Source of the DNA: Campylobacter showae
Lineage (GTDB): Bacteria; Campylobacterota; Campylobacteria; Campylobacterales; Campylobacteraceae
Direction: 5' to 3'
DNA length: 64,000 nt
Assembly (NCBI RefSeq): GCF_004803815.1
Contig: NZ_CP012544.1
Span: 1,302,001 to 1,366,000 of the forward strand
Numbering within the stretch: position 1 is the stretch's first letter; each line of letters opens with the position of its first letter. A program made the position numbers and the translations under genes. Below the pieces are notes generated by a model. The model saw only the letters and a program-made list of their open reading frames with translations. It was not told the origin of the DNA and did no database searches. Of this stretch, positions 1 to 8,751 are shown piece after piece.

Positions 1-80
1 TTTTTTATTTTGGTTCTGAGTAAAATTTGACAAAGTTTTTAGAAGTATTTTTAACTAATTAAAAAGATGAAATTTTAAGT

Positions 81-107
81 AAAAACGGCGGCGCAAATCG
101 TCCGCCG
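81..107 (-). terminator. Rho-independent terminator of the DUF465 gene
   Basis: Read on the minus strand, a GC stem CGGCGG/CCGCCG with a 10-nt loop is followed directly by TTTTTAC. It lies just past the stop codon of the small minus-strand gene at 116-340. Confidence 0.75.
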
Positions 108-115
108 CGGATAAG

Positions 116-340
116 TCAAAGATTATTTTCCTTTTTATATTCGGCTAAAAAGGCGTAAATTTCGTCTTTTAATCTGAGTTTTTCGCGTTTTAGAGCATCC
201 ACTTCGGCATCGTTATAGACATTGCCTTTTTGCATCTCGGCGATCTTTTCGTCTAAGTCGTTGTGTTTGTCGAAAAGCGACGTAAATCTCGCATTCGTGC
301 CTTTTAGCTTAGTTATAAGCTCTCTGTCTTCATGAAACAT
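116..340 (-). CDS. YdcH/DUF465 family small coiled-coil protein
   Basis: A 74-residue, highly charged protein predicted to be almost entirely helical. It starts MFHEDRELITKLKG and has the heptad-like middle typical of DUF465/YdcH proteins, including LKREKLRLKDEI. There is no signal peptide or membrane segment, so it should be cytoplasmic. The molecular role of the family is unknown. In C. jejuni a homologue sits near rpmB, as here. The gene has its own terminator. The start is supported by AAAGGAG shortly upstream of the ATG. Confidence 0.85.
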   Translation of the reverse strand: MFHEDRELITKLKGTNARFTSLFDKHNDLDEKIAEMQKGNVYNDAEVDALKREKLRLKDEIYAFLAEYKKENNL

Positions 341-563
341 ATTTGCTCCTTTGATAGATTAAATTTTAATTTAATTTTAGCGAATATTATTTTAAGAGCG
401 GGTTAAAAAGGCGCCGTATCTGGGTGATTTGGCAAAATTTACCTAGCCTACGTCAAACTTAAATTTATCAAATTTTATTGCGCCGACGAATTATTTTGCG
501 TCAAATTTGAAGTGATTGCTTGATACAAATTTAAGCAGAACAAGTCACACAAAAAGCTCAAAT

Positions 564-1694
564 TTAAACGTACTTTAGCTCTTCTGGCTTATGCTTGCTT
601 TTTATGACGCGTTTGGTTAGGCGTATCGACTCGCCAGTGCCGATAACTAGTAGCTTCGTGCCAGTGCCGATTAGCGTATCGCCCTTTGGCATCGGAATAA
701 ATTTGTTATTTACGTCTTTGATGCCAACGACATCGGCGTTTGTTATGTTTCGCAGGTTAGTTTCTTTTAGGCGTTTAAAGCGCACCCACGAATAATCAGG
801 CACCAATATCTCCTCTATGTCGATCGGCGAGTCTTGCTTATACAAAAACTGTTCGAGCAAATTTTCCATATCCGGACGTACGCTCATCGCGCTAAGGCGC
901 TGAGCTACGAGCTTTGATGGGCTCACGACGCTGTTTGCGCCGAGCTTTTTTAGGCGCTCGGTATCGTCTTGGTTGTCGGAGTTTGTCATTATAAAATAAG
1001 GCTTTTTGCGCCCGATCTCTTTTTCATATAGCCTCACGGTGGCGATAAGGGCGATGTTATCTGCGATGTTTGAACTTAGCGTGATCATGCCTTTTGCGCT
1101 TGAAAAATGCGTCTTTAAAAGCGCAGTTTGCGTGTGCGGCTGAGAGACGATATAGTATGGATACTTGTATTTTTCCGCGATTTCCGGCAGATCCTCGCGC
1201 GGATCGATAACGATGAAAGGAATATGATTTTCCCTAAATTCGCGGCTTAATTCCATTGTGTATTGGTTGTGATAGCAGATAACAAAGTGGTTTTTTAGTC
1301 TTGCGATCTTGTATAGCATTCGTCTTTCCTTTATGATCGCTACGAGCGCGCCTTTTTTTAAAACTTCGAGCATCAAACCCGTAGAAAACGTAAAAACGGC
1401 AAAGCCTAGCAAAATAAAAGTGATAGTAAAAATCCGGCCGGCCGGAGAAATAGGAGCGACCTCGGTAAATCCGACGGTCGTAAAAGTCATACCGGCCTGA
1501 TAAATCGCGTCTATCAGGCTAAAACCATCGATCGTGACGTAACCCATCGCTCCGATCATCATCATCAAAACGACTAAGATGAGCGGTAAGCGAAACGGGC
1601 GAAGTTGTTCGTAAAGTTCGGTATTAAGACTAATTTGAGGTTTGGCGGAACTTGACCAGTTGAGGAATTTTAAAATCTTTCTAAACAAAGACAA
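564..1694 (-). CDS. Two-TM potassium channel with RCK (TrkA-N/TrkA-C) domains
   Basis: A 376-residue channel subunit. Two membrane helices lie at about residues 35-55 and 85-110, and the pore loop between them holds the filter TTVGFTEV, a variant of the usual TVGYGD. A cytoplasmic RCK/TrkA-N region follows (from about residue 133, HFVICYHNQ), then a TrkA-C-like end (about 290-370). It probably gates K+ flux at the inner membrane. The Rossmann glycine motif expected after HFVI is missing (CYHNQY in place of GxGxxG), so nucleotide binding may be altered. It is transcribed away from rpe, just downstream of rpmB (21 nt gap). Confidence 0.85.
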   Translation of the reverse strand: MSLFRKILKFLNWSSSAKPQISLNTELYEQLRPFRLPLILVVLMMMIGAMGYVTIDGFSLIDAIYQAGMTFTTVGFTEVAPISPAGRIFTITFILLGFAVFTFSTGLMLEVLKKGALVAIIKERRMLYKIARLKNHFVICYHNQYTMELSREFRENHIPFIVIDPREDLPEIAEKYKYPYYIVSQPHTQTALLKTHFSSAKGMITLSSNIADNIALIATVRLYEKEIGRKKPYFIMTNSDNQDDTERLKKLGANSVVSPSKLVAQRLSAMSVRPDMENLLEQFLYKQDSPIDIEEILVPDYSWVRFKRLKETNLRNITNADVVGIKDVNNKFIPMPKGDTLIGTGTKLLVIGTGESIRLTKRVIKSKHKPEELKYV

Positions 1695-1715
1695 CTCCTC
1701 AAATTTGCGGTAAAT

Positions 1716-1907
1716 TTAGCGTGACTGTTTTCTCATTGTTCTTAGCGTAGAAGCAGCTACTTTGATCTTTCTCGTAGTGCCGTCCTCTAGCGTAACGCGG
1801 ATGGTTCTTAGGTTTGGTAAAAACCTTCTTTTTGTTCTGTTTTTGGCGTGGCTGACGTTGTTGCCTACCATCGGACCTTTACCTGTTATTGCGCATACTC
1901 TTGACAT
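1716..1907 (-). CDS. rpmB: 50S ribosomal protein L28
   Basis: A 63-residue basic protein starting [20 protein letters not shown], with the L28 signature through the [11 protein letters not shown] region. It belongs to the large ribosomal subunit. The length is normal for Campylobacterota. AAGGAAACAAAT precedes the ATG, giving a good ribosome binding site. It is probably co-transcribed with the K+ channel gene downstream; its promoter must lie in the 213-bp gap shared with the divergent STAS gene. Confidence 0.97.
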   Translation of the reverse strand: MSRVCAITGKGPMVGNNVSHAKNRTKRRFLPNLRTIRVTLEDGTTRKIKVAASTLRTMRKQSR

Positions 1908-2120
1908 ATTTGTTTCCTTAAAAATAAAAATTTCTGCTGATTTTATCCAAAATAAACAAAATAAAAGCTTAAAGCCGCTTTTACAAACGCGTTAGTTTTT
2001 AAACTGAATTTATGGATAAAAAAGCTAAAATAACAAAATTTAAACACGGTTAAATTTTAAAAAATTACCGGCTCGATTTACGTAAAAAATATCATTTTTT
2101 TTAGGAAATTCTTTTATCTT

Positions 2121-3479
2121 ATGAGATTAGATTTTAAAGACGACGTAGCTATATTTTATCCTTCCGGCTTTTTAGACGGCGATATCGATAAATACGAAAT
2201 CAGCGACGCAAATATAAAATATCTACGCCAAAAAGCTCCGCGTCATATCCTAATATCGCTTAAAAATACCGTTTATTTTAATAAGGTAGGCTTTAATCTA
2301 ATCCTTGAATCCGTCTCAAGAATAACAAAGGAAAGCGATGCGGACATAGGCTTTTGCGACTACAATGAGATAAAATTTAAAGCCCTAAAAAGAATGTCTA
2401 AAGACGTTTTAAATTTATCTTTTTTTGAGACGCTCAGCGTTGCGCTTTTATTTTGGGGGAAGTTTGAATCGGAAAACAAACAAATCATCGTTTTTAACGC
2501 CGATACCGAGCAAAAACGCCAGATTGCGCTAACATTATCGGGGCGCGGATACAAACCGGTTATCGCAAAAGACGAGGATGAATTTAACCGTTTACATAAA
2601 GATTTCGAATGTGCCATCCGCCTGACCGACATCAAATCAAACAAAAAAGAATTATCCACTACCCTTAAAGAAAACGTCGTCGTTTACGAGATAAACGGCT
2701 TTATAGACTCGGAATTTGCAGACAAATTCGCTTATAAAAGTTTCCTGCAATCGCTAAAAATCGGCTTTAAATTTTTTGTTTTTGATATGAAAAAATCAAG
2801 TTTTATAAATATTCACGGCGTATCCTTTTTGGCTAAACTTGCGATGGAGTGTGCCGATAGCGGTGCAACCATAGCTATGTGCGGACTAAAAAAGCCTAAC
2901 GTCTCAAAAGCGCTACTTCATGATTTAGAGGACTGCGGGATACTACTTTACGATACGATCCAGGATTTTTTCAATGACGACGCGACAATAGAAGGCGGCG
3001 GTAGCATAGAAGACGAAAAACCTAAAAATATAACAAAAGAATTAATAGATCTTTTACCGGATATCTTAAAAGTAGTGATGGACACGCTAGCCTCTTTATC
3101 AAATTTACCTATTTCTCGTAATAGCACCGAAATAACAAATTTTAGTTGCGACGAGGAGAAATTTTGCATGGGCTCGGTAGCGTTTTACGGCGAGATAAAC
3201 GCCAAATTTATCCTCTGCATCGAAAAAAACGCCGTTAGTAGTATCTGCAAAATTTTACTCCAAGAAGGCGGTGAAGCAAGCATAACCGAAGCATATGCAG
3301 ACCTGCTTAGCGTCATCTCAGACCGCATCGAGGCATGGCTAAAGAGCCGAAAGATAGAGGCGAATTTCACCTTGCCGCATGTTTTTGAAGAGATCAAAGA
3401 GGAAGACAAAAAAAACAAAGGCGCCCTCGTACGACTCGATATAGACGGCATGGACGCGATATTTTTTCTAAGTAAATAA
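2121..3479 (+). CDS. STAS-STAS-CheX-like fusion protein (chemotaxis/signalling, function unknown)
   Basis: A 452-residue soluble protein. Residues about 1-100 and 172-285 look like two STAS-type (anti-sigma-antagonist-like) domains; the second has FVFDMKKSSFINIHGVSFL. Between them (about 118-165) is a short alpha/beta segment. Residues about 300-452 resemble the CheX/CheC phosphatase fold (ITKELIDLLPDILKVV, then FYGEINAKFILCI). The ExxN active-site motif of CheX appears replaced by DLLS before the conserved Pro, so phosphatase activity is doubtful. The gene ends 12 nt before rpe. I infer a scaffold or regulator of chemotaxis or stress signalling; no gene name is justified. Confidence 0.65.
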   Translation: MRLDFKDDVAIFYPSGFLDGDIDKYEISDANIKYLRQKAPRHILISLKNTVYFNKVGFNLILESVSRITKESDADIGFCDYNEIKFKALKRMSKDVLNLSFFETLSVALLFWGKFESENKQIIVFNADTEQKRQIALTLSGRGYKPVIAKDEDEFNRLHKDFECAIRLTDIKSNKKELSTTLKENVVVYEINGFIDSEFADKFAYKSFLQSLKIGFKFFVFDMKKSSFINIHGVSFLAKLAMECADSGATIAMCGLKKPNVSKALLHDLEDCGILLYDTIQDFFNDDATIEGGGSIEDEKPKNITKELIDLLPDILKVVMDTLASLSNLPISRNSTEITNFSCDEEKFCMGSVAFYGEINAKFILCIEKNAVSSICKILLQEGGEASITEAYADLLSVISDRIEAWLKSRKIEANFTLPHVFEEIKEEDKKNKGALVRLDIDGMDAIFFLSK

Positions 3480-3491
3480 AAGGACAATAAA

Positions 3492-4139
3492 ATGTATATA
3501 GCACCGAGTATTTTATCGGCTGATTTTGGAAATTTAAAAGCCGAGATCGAGGCCATCTGCGAGGCTGGAGCCGATCTAGTGCATGTTGACGTGATGGACG
3601 GGCATTTCGTGCCAAATTTAACCATCGGACCAGTGGTAGTAAATGCCGTCGCAAAAGCCGCTACAAAGCCGCTAGATATACACCTAATGGTGCAAAATAA
3701 CACTTTTTTCGCCGATCTTTTTTTACCTCTGAAGCCTAAATTTTTAAGCTTTCACATCGAGGAGGAAAAGCACCCGCTACGCCTAATCGATCACATCCGT
3801 AGCCACGGCGTAGGACCCGCGATAGTACTGAACCCGCACACGCCGGTATCGGCGATCGAACACATCGTAAACGAGGTCGATATGGTTCTGCTAATGAGCG
3901 TAAATCCGGGATTCGGCGGGCAAAAATTTATCCCTTCGGTGCTCGAAAAAGCCCTCAGCTTACGCGAAATGATCGAGCGCAAAAACGCCAAATGTATGAT
4001 CGAAGTCGACGGCGGCGTGACGGGACTAAACGTCGCGCAGCTAGACGAAGCGGGCGTAGATATCGTCGTGGCGGGCAGTTATATATTTTCGTCAAATTCA
4101 TACGAGCACTCTATCCGCTCGCTAAAGCTCGAGTTTTGA
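3492..4139 (+). CDS. rpe: Ribulose-phosphate 3-epimerase
   Basis: A 215-residue TIM-barrel enzyme interconverting D-ribulose 5-phosphate and D-xylulose 5-phosphate in the pentose phosphate pathway. Family motifs are all present: APSILSADFG at the start, VDVMDGHFVPNLTIGP (metal ligand and catalytic Asp), DIHLMV, SVNPGFGGQKFI and the phosphate-binding EVDGGV. AAAGGA precedes the ATG. The stop codon overlaps the proposed TTG start of the exonuclease gene that follows, so the two are translationally coupled. Confidence 0.97.
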   Translation: MYIAPSILSADFGNLKAEIEAICEAGADLVHVDVMDGHFVPNLTIGPVVVNAVAKAATKPLDIHLMVQNNTFFADLFLPLKPKFLSFHIEEEKHPLRLIDHIRSHGVGPAIVLNPHTPVSAIEHIVNEVDMVLLMSVNPGFGGQKFIPSVLEKALSLREMIERKNAKCMIEVDGGVTGLNVAQLDEAGVDIVVAGSYIFSSNSYEHSIRSLKLEF

Positions 4140-5071
4140 ACCAAGATTTCGAAGCCCTACTCGCCGTCATCGCCAAACGAAACATAGCCTACGCGGACTT
4201 TGTCGCCGCGACCAAGCAAATGGACGAATACTCCGAGCTTTTCGACGTTCGCGACGTGCAGATGTGGCGCGCACTTGGGCTTGACATAACCCGCACCGCA
4301 AAAAACCAAATCGAGCTAAAAACGCGGCGCAATGAGATAAAAGATCAAATTTTTTGCGTCGTGGATATAGAAACTAGCGGCGGTATAAATAGCGGCCAGA
4401 TCATCGAAATCGGCGCGCTAAAGCTACAAAACGGCGAAATAATCGGCAAATTTGAAACCTTCGTGTACGCGCCATACGTTCCTGAAAATATCAGCGAGCT
4501 AACGGGAATCACAGCAGAGCACCTAAAAAACGCACCTAGCCTAGCCTTCGTCATGGAGCAGTTTAAGGTTTTTCTAGGCCAGAGCGTTTTTGTGGCACAC
4601 AACGTTCGTTTCGACTACGGATTTATCAGCGCGACATTAGAAGCGCTAGGATACGGCGAGCTACTAAACCGTAAGCTCTGCACCATAGACCTAGCCCGCC
4701 GCACCATAGCCTCGCCAAAATACGGCTTAGGCACACTAAAAGAAATTTTAGGCATCGACAATACCCATCATAGAGCCCTAAGCGACGCTATCGCGGCTGC
4801 TGAAATCTTTAAATACTCACTGCAAAAACTCCCAAGCGAAGTAAGAACGACTGAGGATCTGATAGAGTTTAGCAAATCAGCCAAGACGATGAAACGACTC
4901 AAGACCACGACGAATGAAGCTGGCGAGTCAGTCAAATTTGACGACGCTGTGCAGGCTGATAAATTTGACGATAATAAAAATTTGAGCGCCGCGAATGTTG
5001 CGCGAAATTTAAACATCGGCAGTAAAACACAAAAAGTAAAAGAGCCTAAACTCCCAATATTTGATGAGTAA
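4136..5071 (+). CDS. dnaQ: DnaQ-type 3'-5' exonuclease (DNA polymerase III epsilon-like)
   Basis: About 311 residues. The DEDDh exonuclease domain spans about residues 70-235: VVDIETSG (first Asp and Glu), HNVRFDYGFI (third acidic residue) and HHRALSDA (catalytic His and last Asp). It removes mismatched 3' nucleotides, probably as the proofreading subunit of the replicative polymerase. The N-terminal 70 residues and a polar C-terminal tail are lineage-specific. I chose the TTG at 4136, which overlaps the rpe stop; the open frame extends upstream only as an Arg-rich shadow of rpe. The neighbouring rpe agrees with C. jejuni gene order. Confidence 0.85.
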   Translation: MNQDFEALLAVIAKRNIAYADFVAATKQMDEYSELFDVRDVQMWRALGLDITRTAKNQIELKTRRNEIKDQIFCVVDIETSGGINSGQIIEIGALKLQNGEIIGKFETFVYAPYVPENISELTGITAEHLKNAPSLAFVMEQFKVFLGQSVFVAHNVRFDYGFISATLEALGYGELLNRKLCTIDLARRTIASPKYGLGTLKEILGIDNTHHRALSDAIAAAEIFKYSLQKLPSEVRTTEDLIEFSKSAKTMKRLKTTTNEAGESVKFDDAVQADKFDDNKNLSAANVARNLNIGSKTQKVKEPKLPIFDE

Positions 5072-5211
5072 ATTTAGCTCAAATTTGCCGTAAATTCTAC
5101 TGCTCAAAAACTAAAAAATTAGCCTTTTAAATTTGCTGAATTTAACTCTCGCCGTTTATTAAATTTTAAAATTTGATGAAATAAAAAAGTTTGAGCCGGC
5201 GCAAATTTGAC

Positions 5212-5757
5212 CTACTCGCCGACTCGCTCGCCGTTTATACGCACGATCCTAGCGGGGATGCCTACAACCGTGGCGTTATCGGGCACGTCTTTTAGCACTA
5301 CCGAGTTTGCGCCTATTTTGGCGTTTTCGCCGATTAGGATATTTCCCAGCACCTTTGCGCCGGCTGCTATCGTGACGCCGTTTTTTACGGTCGGGTGGCG
5401 CTTGCAGCACTCTTTGCCCGTGCCGCCCAGAGTTACTTGATGATAGATTAGCACATCGTCGCCCACCTCGGCCGTCTCGCCGATAACCACGCCCATGCCG
5501 TGATCGATAAAAAGCCGCCTGCCGATCTTGGCGCCCGGATGTATCTCGATGCCCGTTAAAAAGCGCGACATCTGCGAAACGAAGCGCGCCGTAAATCGCC
5601 AGTTTTTAACATGCAAAAAGTGCGCGAATCTATGAAAAAAGACGGCATGGATGCCTGGGGTGTTGACGAGGATCGCCACATAGCAGCACGAGGCTACCGA
5701 CGGGTCCTTTTCTCGCACGGTCGCTACCAGCTCGTTTAGTTCGGCTATCAGTCCCAA
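5212..5757 (-). CDS. cysE: Serine O-acetyltransferase, short form
   Basis: A 181-residue left-handed beta-helix acyltransferase that makes O-acetylserine from serine and acetyl-CoA, the acceptor for sulfide in cysteine synthesis. The hexapeptide-repeat region starts near [16 protein letters not shown] and holds the catalytic His of [14 protein letters not shown] and the [13 protein letters not shown] loop. It is shorter than the 270-residue enterobacterial type but matches the compact form. Translation starts at TTG, 1 nt after the cysK stop, with GAGG six bases upstream, so it is coupled to cysK. Confidence 0.93.
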   Translation of the reverse strand: MGLIAELNELVATVREKDPSVASCCYVAILVNTPGIHAVFFHRFAHFLHVKNWRFTARFVSQMSRFLTGIEIHPGAKIGRRLFIDHGMGVVIGETAEVGDDVLIYHQVTLGGTGKECCKRHPTVKNGVTIAAGAKVLGNILIGENAKIGANSVVLKDVPDNATVVGIPARIVRINGERVGE

Positions 5758-5758
5758 A

Positions 5759-6670
5759 TCACGCCTCGTAAAGCGGAGTGCTGAGATATCTCTCGCCGTT
5801 ATCTGGAGCTATGAAAAGCACCTTTTTGCCCTTACCTAGCCTCTTTGCGACCTTCACTGCAGCCGTCAGAGCCGCGCCGCCCGAGATACCTAACAGGATG
5901 CCTTCCTCTTTAGCCAGCTTTCTAGCCGTCTCAAAGGCCTCATCGTTATCCACGCGCTCTATCTCGTCGATATAGGCGGTATCAAGCGTAGCCGGGATAA
6001 AGCCCGCTCCTATGCCTTGGATCTTATGCGGACCCGGTTTTTCGCCAGAGATCACGGCGGAGTCGTTTGGCTCGACGGCTACGATTTTAGTCTTATAGCC
6101 GTTTGCTTTTAGCGCTCTAGCCGTACCGCTTAGCGTACCGCCAGTGCCTACGCCGGCTACAAACGCGTCAAGCTCTTTAAAATCATCCATGATCTCTTTT
6201 GCCGTAGTTAGCTCGTGAGCCTGCGGGTTAAATTTATTTTCAAACTGGCTTAGCATCACGTAGCCTTTTTCTCGCACGAGCTCGGTCGCTTTTTCGATCG
6301 CGCCTTTCATACCCTTTGCGCCCTCGGTTAGTACTAGCTCAGCGCCGTACGCCTTTTGTAGCTTGCGTCTTTCTATACTCATGGTTTCAGGCATCACTAG
6401 CACGACCTTGTATCCCAGCGCTGCGCCGACCATAGCCGCGCCTATGCCGGTGTTGCCGCTAGTTGGCTCCACGATGACGTCGCCTTTTTTTAGCATGCCC
6501 TCTTTTTGCATACCTAGGATCATATTTGCGGCGATTCTATCTTTTACCGAGCCACCCGGGTTAAAAAACTCAAGCTTAGCGTAAATTTCAGCCATGCCCT
6601 CTTCGTGCACGCTGTTTATCCTTACGATCGGGGTTTGACCGATGGTTTGAACGATGTTTTCATATATCAT
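5759..6670 (-). CDS. cysK: Cysteine synthase A (O-acetylserine sulfhydrylase)
   Basis: A 303-residue PLP enzyme condensing O-acetylserine with sulfide to give cysteine. The lysine that binds PLP is in [21 protein letters not shown] is the substrate loop; [10 protein letters not shown] binds the PLP phosphate; GIGAGFIP and GISGGAAL are also family blocks. The full length matches CysK/CysM. AAAGGAGTCTAA precedes the ATG, a strong ribosome binding site. It forms a two-gene operon with cysE downstream, so both steps from serine to cysteine are made together. Confidence 0.96.
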   Translation of the reverse strand: MIYENIVQTIGQTPIVRINSVHEEGMAEIYAKLEFFNPGGSVKDRIAANMILGMQKEGMLKKGDVIVEPTSGNTGIGAAMVGAALGYKVVLVMPETMSIERRKLQKAYGAELVLTEGAKGMKGAIEKATELVREKGYVMLSQFENKFNPQAHELTTAKEIMDDFKELDAFVAGVGTGGTLSGTARALKANGYKTKIVAVEPNDSAVISGEKPGPHKIQGIGAGFIPATLDTAYIDEIERVDNDEAFETARKLAKEEGILLGISGGAALTAAVKVAKRLGKGKKVLFIAPDNGERYLSTPLYEA

Positions 6671-6697
6671 TTAGACTCCTTTTGAAAAAATCGTGTA

Positions 6698-6703
6698 ATA
6701 ATA
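6698..6703 (-). promoter_or_regulatory. Probable -10 element of the cysK-cysE operon
   Basis: On the minus strand TATTAT lies about 27 nt before the cysK ATG, in an AT-rich gap with long A/T runs upstream. Campylobacter sigma-70 promoters show a -10 box without a conserved -35, which fits. Confidence 0.4.
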
Positions 6704-6771
6704 ACTTCTTTTTCCATAAATATAAATAAAATATAAAAAAATAAATTTTCTTTTATATTTCAGCCTAAAAT

Positions 6772-7665
6772 TTAGCTCGCATTCTCTATGATTTTTAGCG
6801 TTTTTAGGCTGTCTTCTATGCTAGCTCCCGCGCTTTGCTCGCCGCCTAAAAGACGCACGAAGTCCTCTAGCTCGCTTGTTAGCGGATCGGTTCTTTTGAC
6901 GAATATATTTTGCATTTTGTACGCGCTTGCGTCAAATTCGCTAAATTTAACGAGACTCTGATTTAGTAAATCAGCCTCATAAACCGCCCCTTTGCACGCG
7001 ACCTCGACCGTTCTTTTGCGTCTATGCGCTAGCCAGCTAGTAGCGATGAGAGCCGTTATCTCGCCCTCAAGCTCAAACGACAAAACCGCGTTGTCTTCAA
7101 ATTTAGCGTGGATTTTGCGCGAGCTTTTTATATCCGCGATTTTTATCTCTTTGCCGCTTAAAAATCTAATCAGATCTATATCGTGCACGGCTAGATCGGC
7201 CAGTATCCCAACATCTGTGATTCGCTGCGGAAATGGCGCGTTTCTAGTTATTTGCACGCTGTAAATTTCCTCGTTTTCAAACTCTTTTTTTAGCGCCGCG
7301 ATCGCTGGGTTAAAGCGCTCTACGTGCCCGACGGCTACTTTTAAATTTCTATTTTGCGCTTCCCCTAGTAAAATTTGAGCGTCCGCGGCATTTGCGCAAA
7401 CGGGCTTTTCGATGAGTAAATTTAGCCCCTTTTGCATGCATTTTAGCGCCGCTTCTTTATGTAGCGAGGTTGGCGTAGCGATGATGGCGGCGTCTAAATT
7501 TTCGTTCTCTAGCATCTCGTCAAGTTCAGTATAAATTTTTTGCGCGAAATTCTCCTTGCAAAACGGATCGCAAAGCGCTGCTATCTGCACGCCAGCGACG
7601 TTTTGCAGCGCGCGGTAGTGGTTTTTGCCCATGACGCCAAGACCTATGAGCGCAAATTTAAGCAT
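6772..7665 (-). CDS. Gfo/Idh/MocA family NAD(P)-dependent oxidoreductase (nucleotide-sugar 3-dehydrogenase-like)
   Basis: A 297-residue protein with an N-terminal Rossmann domain (LIGLGVMGKNHYRAL) and the family motif EKPVCAN at about residues 90-96, followed by a C-terminal substrate domain that includes GILADLAVHDIDLI with the catalytic His. Its start overlaps the end of the preceding DegT-type aminotransferase by 8 nt, so the two work together. WbpB/WbpE-type pairs oxidise and then aminate C3 of a UDP-sugar acid for surface polysaccharide; that is the most likely role here but remains inference. No glycosyltransferases are adjacent. Confidence 0.85.
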   Translation of the reverse strand: MLKFALIGLGVMGKNHYRALQNVAGVQIAALCDPFCKENFAQKIYTELDEMLENENLDAAIIATPTSLHKEAALKCMQKGLNLLIEKPVCANAADAQILLGEAQNRNLKVAVGHVERFNPAIAALKKEFENEEIYSVQITRNAPFPQRITDVGILADLAVHDIDLIRFLSGKEIKIADIKSSRKIHAKFEDNAVLSFELEGEITALIATSWLAHRRKRTVEVACKGAVYEADLLNQSLVKFSEFDASAYKMQNIFVKRTDPLTSELEDFVRLLGGEQSAGASIEDSLKTLKIIENAS

Positions 7666-8743
7666 TATTTATAACCTCGATGACGTAGTCTTGCTCCTCT
7701 TTGGTCACAAACGCAGACATCGGCAGCGCCATTATATCCTGCGCCACCGCTTCGCTCACGGCAAAATCCCCAAGCTTGTAGCCAAGACCTTTGAACACCT
7801 CTTGCAAATGCAGCGGCACGGGGTAATAAACTCCCGTCGGCACGCCTTTTTGCGCGCAGATTTCTAGCATCTTTGCCCTATCTTTTACGCGGATGCAGTA
7901 CTGCGCCCACGCCGAGACGTTACCCTCCGCGACAAAAGGCGCTACGACGCCCTTTAGCTCGCAAAAATACCGCGCCGCGATCTCTTGGCGTTTTGTGATT
8001 TCCGCGTCAAGGTACTTTAGCTTGACGTTTAAAATGCCCGCCTGGATGGCGTCGAGTCTGCCGTTTATGCCGACGTATTTGTGGATGTAGCGCTCGGACT
8101 GGCCGTGGTTTAGCAGGATGCGTATTTTTTCGTTTAGGGCGTCGTCGTCCGTAAATATCGCTCCGCCGTCGCCATAGCAGCCAAGCGGCTTAGCCGGAAA
8201 AAACGAGGTCGTAGCGATGCGCGAGAGGTTGCAGGATTTTACGCCGTTTTGGCTCGCGCCAAAGCTTTGCGCGGCGTCCTCGATGACGGTTAGGCCGCGC
8301 TTTTGCGCGATGGCATTTATCGCCGTCATATCCGCCGCCTGCCCAAAAAGCGACACCGGCACGATAGCCTTGGTCCTTGGAGTGATCTTTGCCTCGATCA
8401 AATTTGGATCGATGTTATACGTCTTCTCGTCGATATCGACGAACATGGGCTTTGCGCCCAAAAACGCTATCATCTCGGCCGTTGCGATAAAGGTAAAAGG
8501 CGTCGTGATGACCTCGTCGCCGGGCTTTATATCAAGCGCCATAAAGGCTAACAGCAGCGCGTCCGTGCCGCTACTGCAAGCTATAGCATGCTTTGCGCCG
8601 CTAAATTTAGCCAGATTTTCCTCCAGCTCGCCGACCTTGCCGCCGATATAGACCGAGCTATCTAGCACCTCTTTGATCTGTTCGTCGATTTCGTTTTTGT
8701 ATTTTTGATACTGAGCTTGTAAATTTATAAAATTTATCTTCAT
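7658..8743 (-). CDS. DegT/DnrJ/EryC1/StrS family sugar aminotransferase
   Basis: A 361-residue PLP-dependent enzyme that transfers an amino group to a keto-sugar nucleotide. ACSSGTDALLLAFMAL is the cofactor-phosphate region, VIEDAAQSFGA holds the Asp that contacts the pyridine ring, and SFFPAKPLGCYGDGGAI holds the Schiff-base Lys. NGRLDAIQAGIL is also a family block. Full length. It is translationally coupled to the Gfo/Idh oxidoreductase downstream, a pairing typical of 3-amino sugar synthesis (WbpB/WbpE-like). It could also serve in another amino-sugar pathway; the substrate cannot be read from sequence alone. Confidence 0.9.
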   Translation of the reverse strand: MKINFINLQAQYQKYKNEIDEQIKEVLDSSVYIGGKVGELEENLAKFSGAKHAIACSSGTDALLLAFMALDIKPGDEVITTPFTFIATAEMIAFLGAKPMFVDIDEKTYNIDPNLIEAKITPRTKAIVPVSLFGQAADMTAINAIAQKRGLTVIEDAAQSFGASQNGVKSCNLSRIATTSFFPAKPLGCYGDGGAIFTDDDALNEKIRILLNHGQSERYIHKYVGINGRLDAIQAGILNVKLKYLDAEITKRQEIAARYFCELKGVVAPFVAEGNVSAWAQYCIRVKDRAKMLEICAQKGVPTGVYYPVPLHLQEVFKGLGYKLGDFAVSEAVAQDIMALPMSAFVTKEEQDYVIEVINNA

Positions 8744-8751
8744 CTTTACTC

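Noticed and set aside
3185-3703. 172-codon antisense frame over the STAS gene and rpe
   Set aside because: It is a shadow of two well-supported genes and has no family match.
3992-4135. Upstream extension of the dnaQ frame
   Set aside because: It overlaps rpe and encodes an Arg-rich run that looks like a shadow of the rpe sequence. The TTG at 4136 on the rpe stop is a better start.
8217-8651. 144-codon plus-strand frame in the aminotransferase gene
   Set aside because: Antisense shadow of a clear PLP enzyme.
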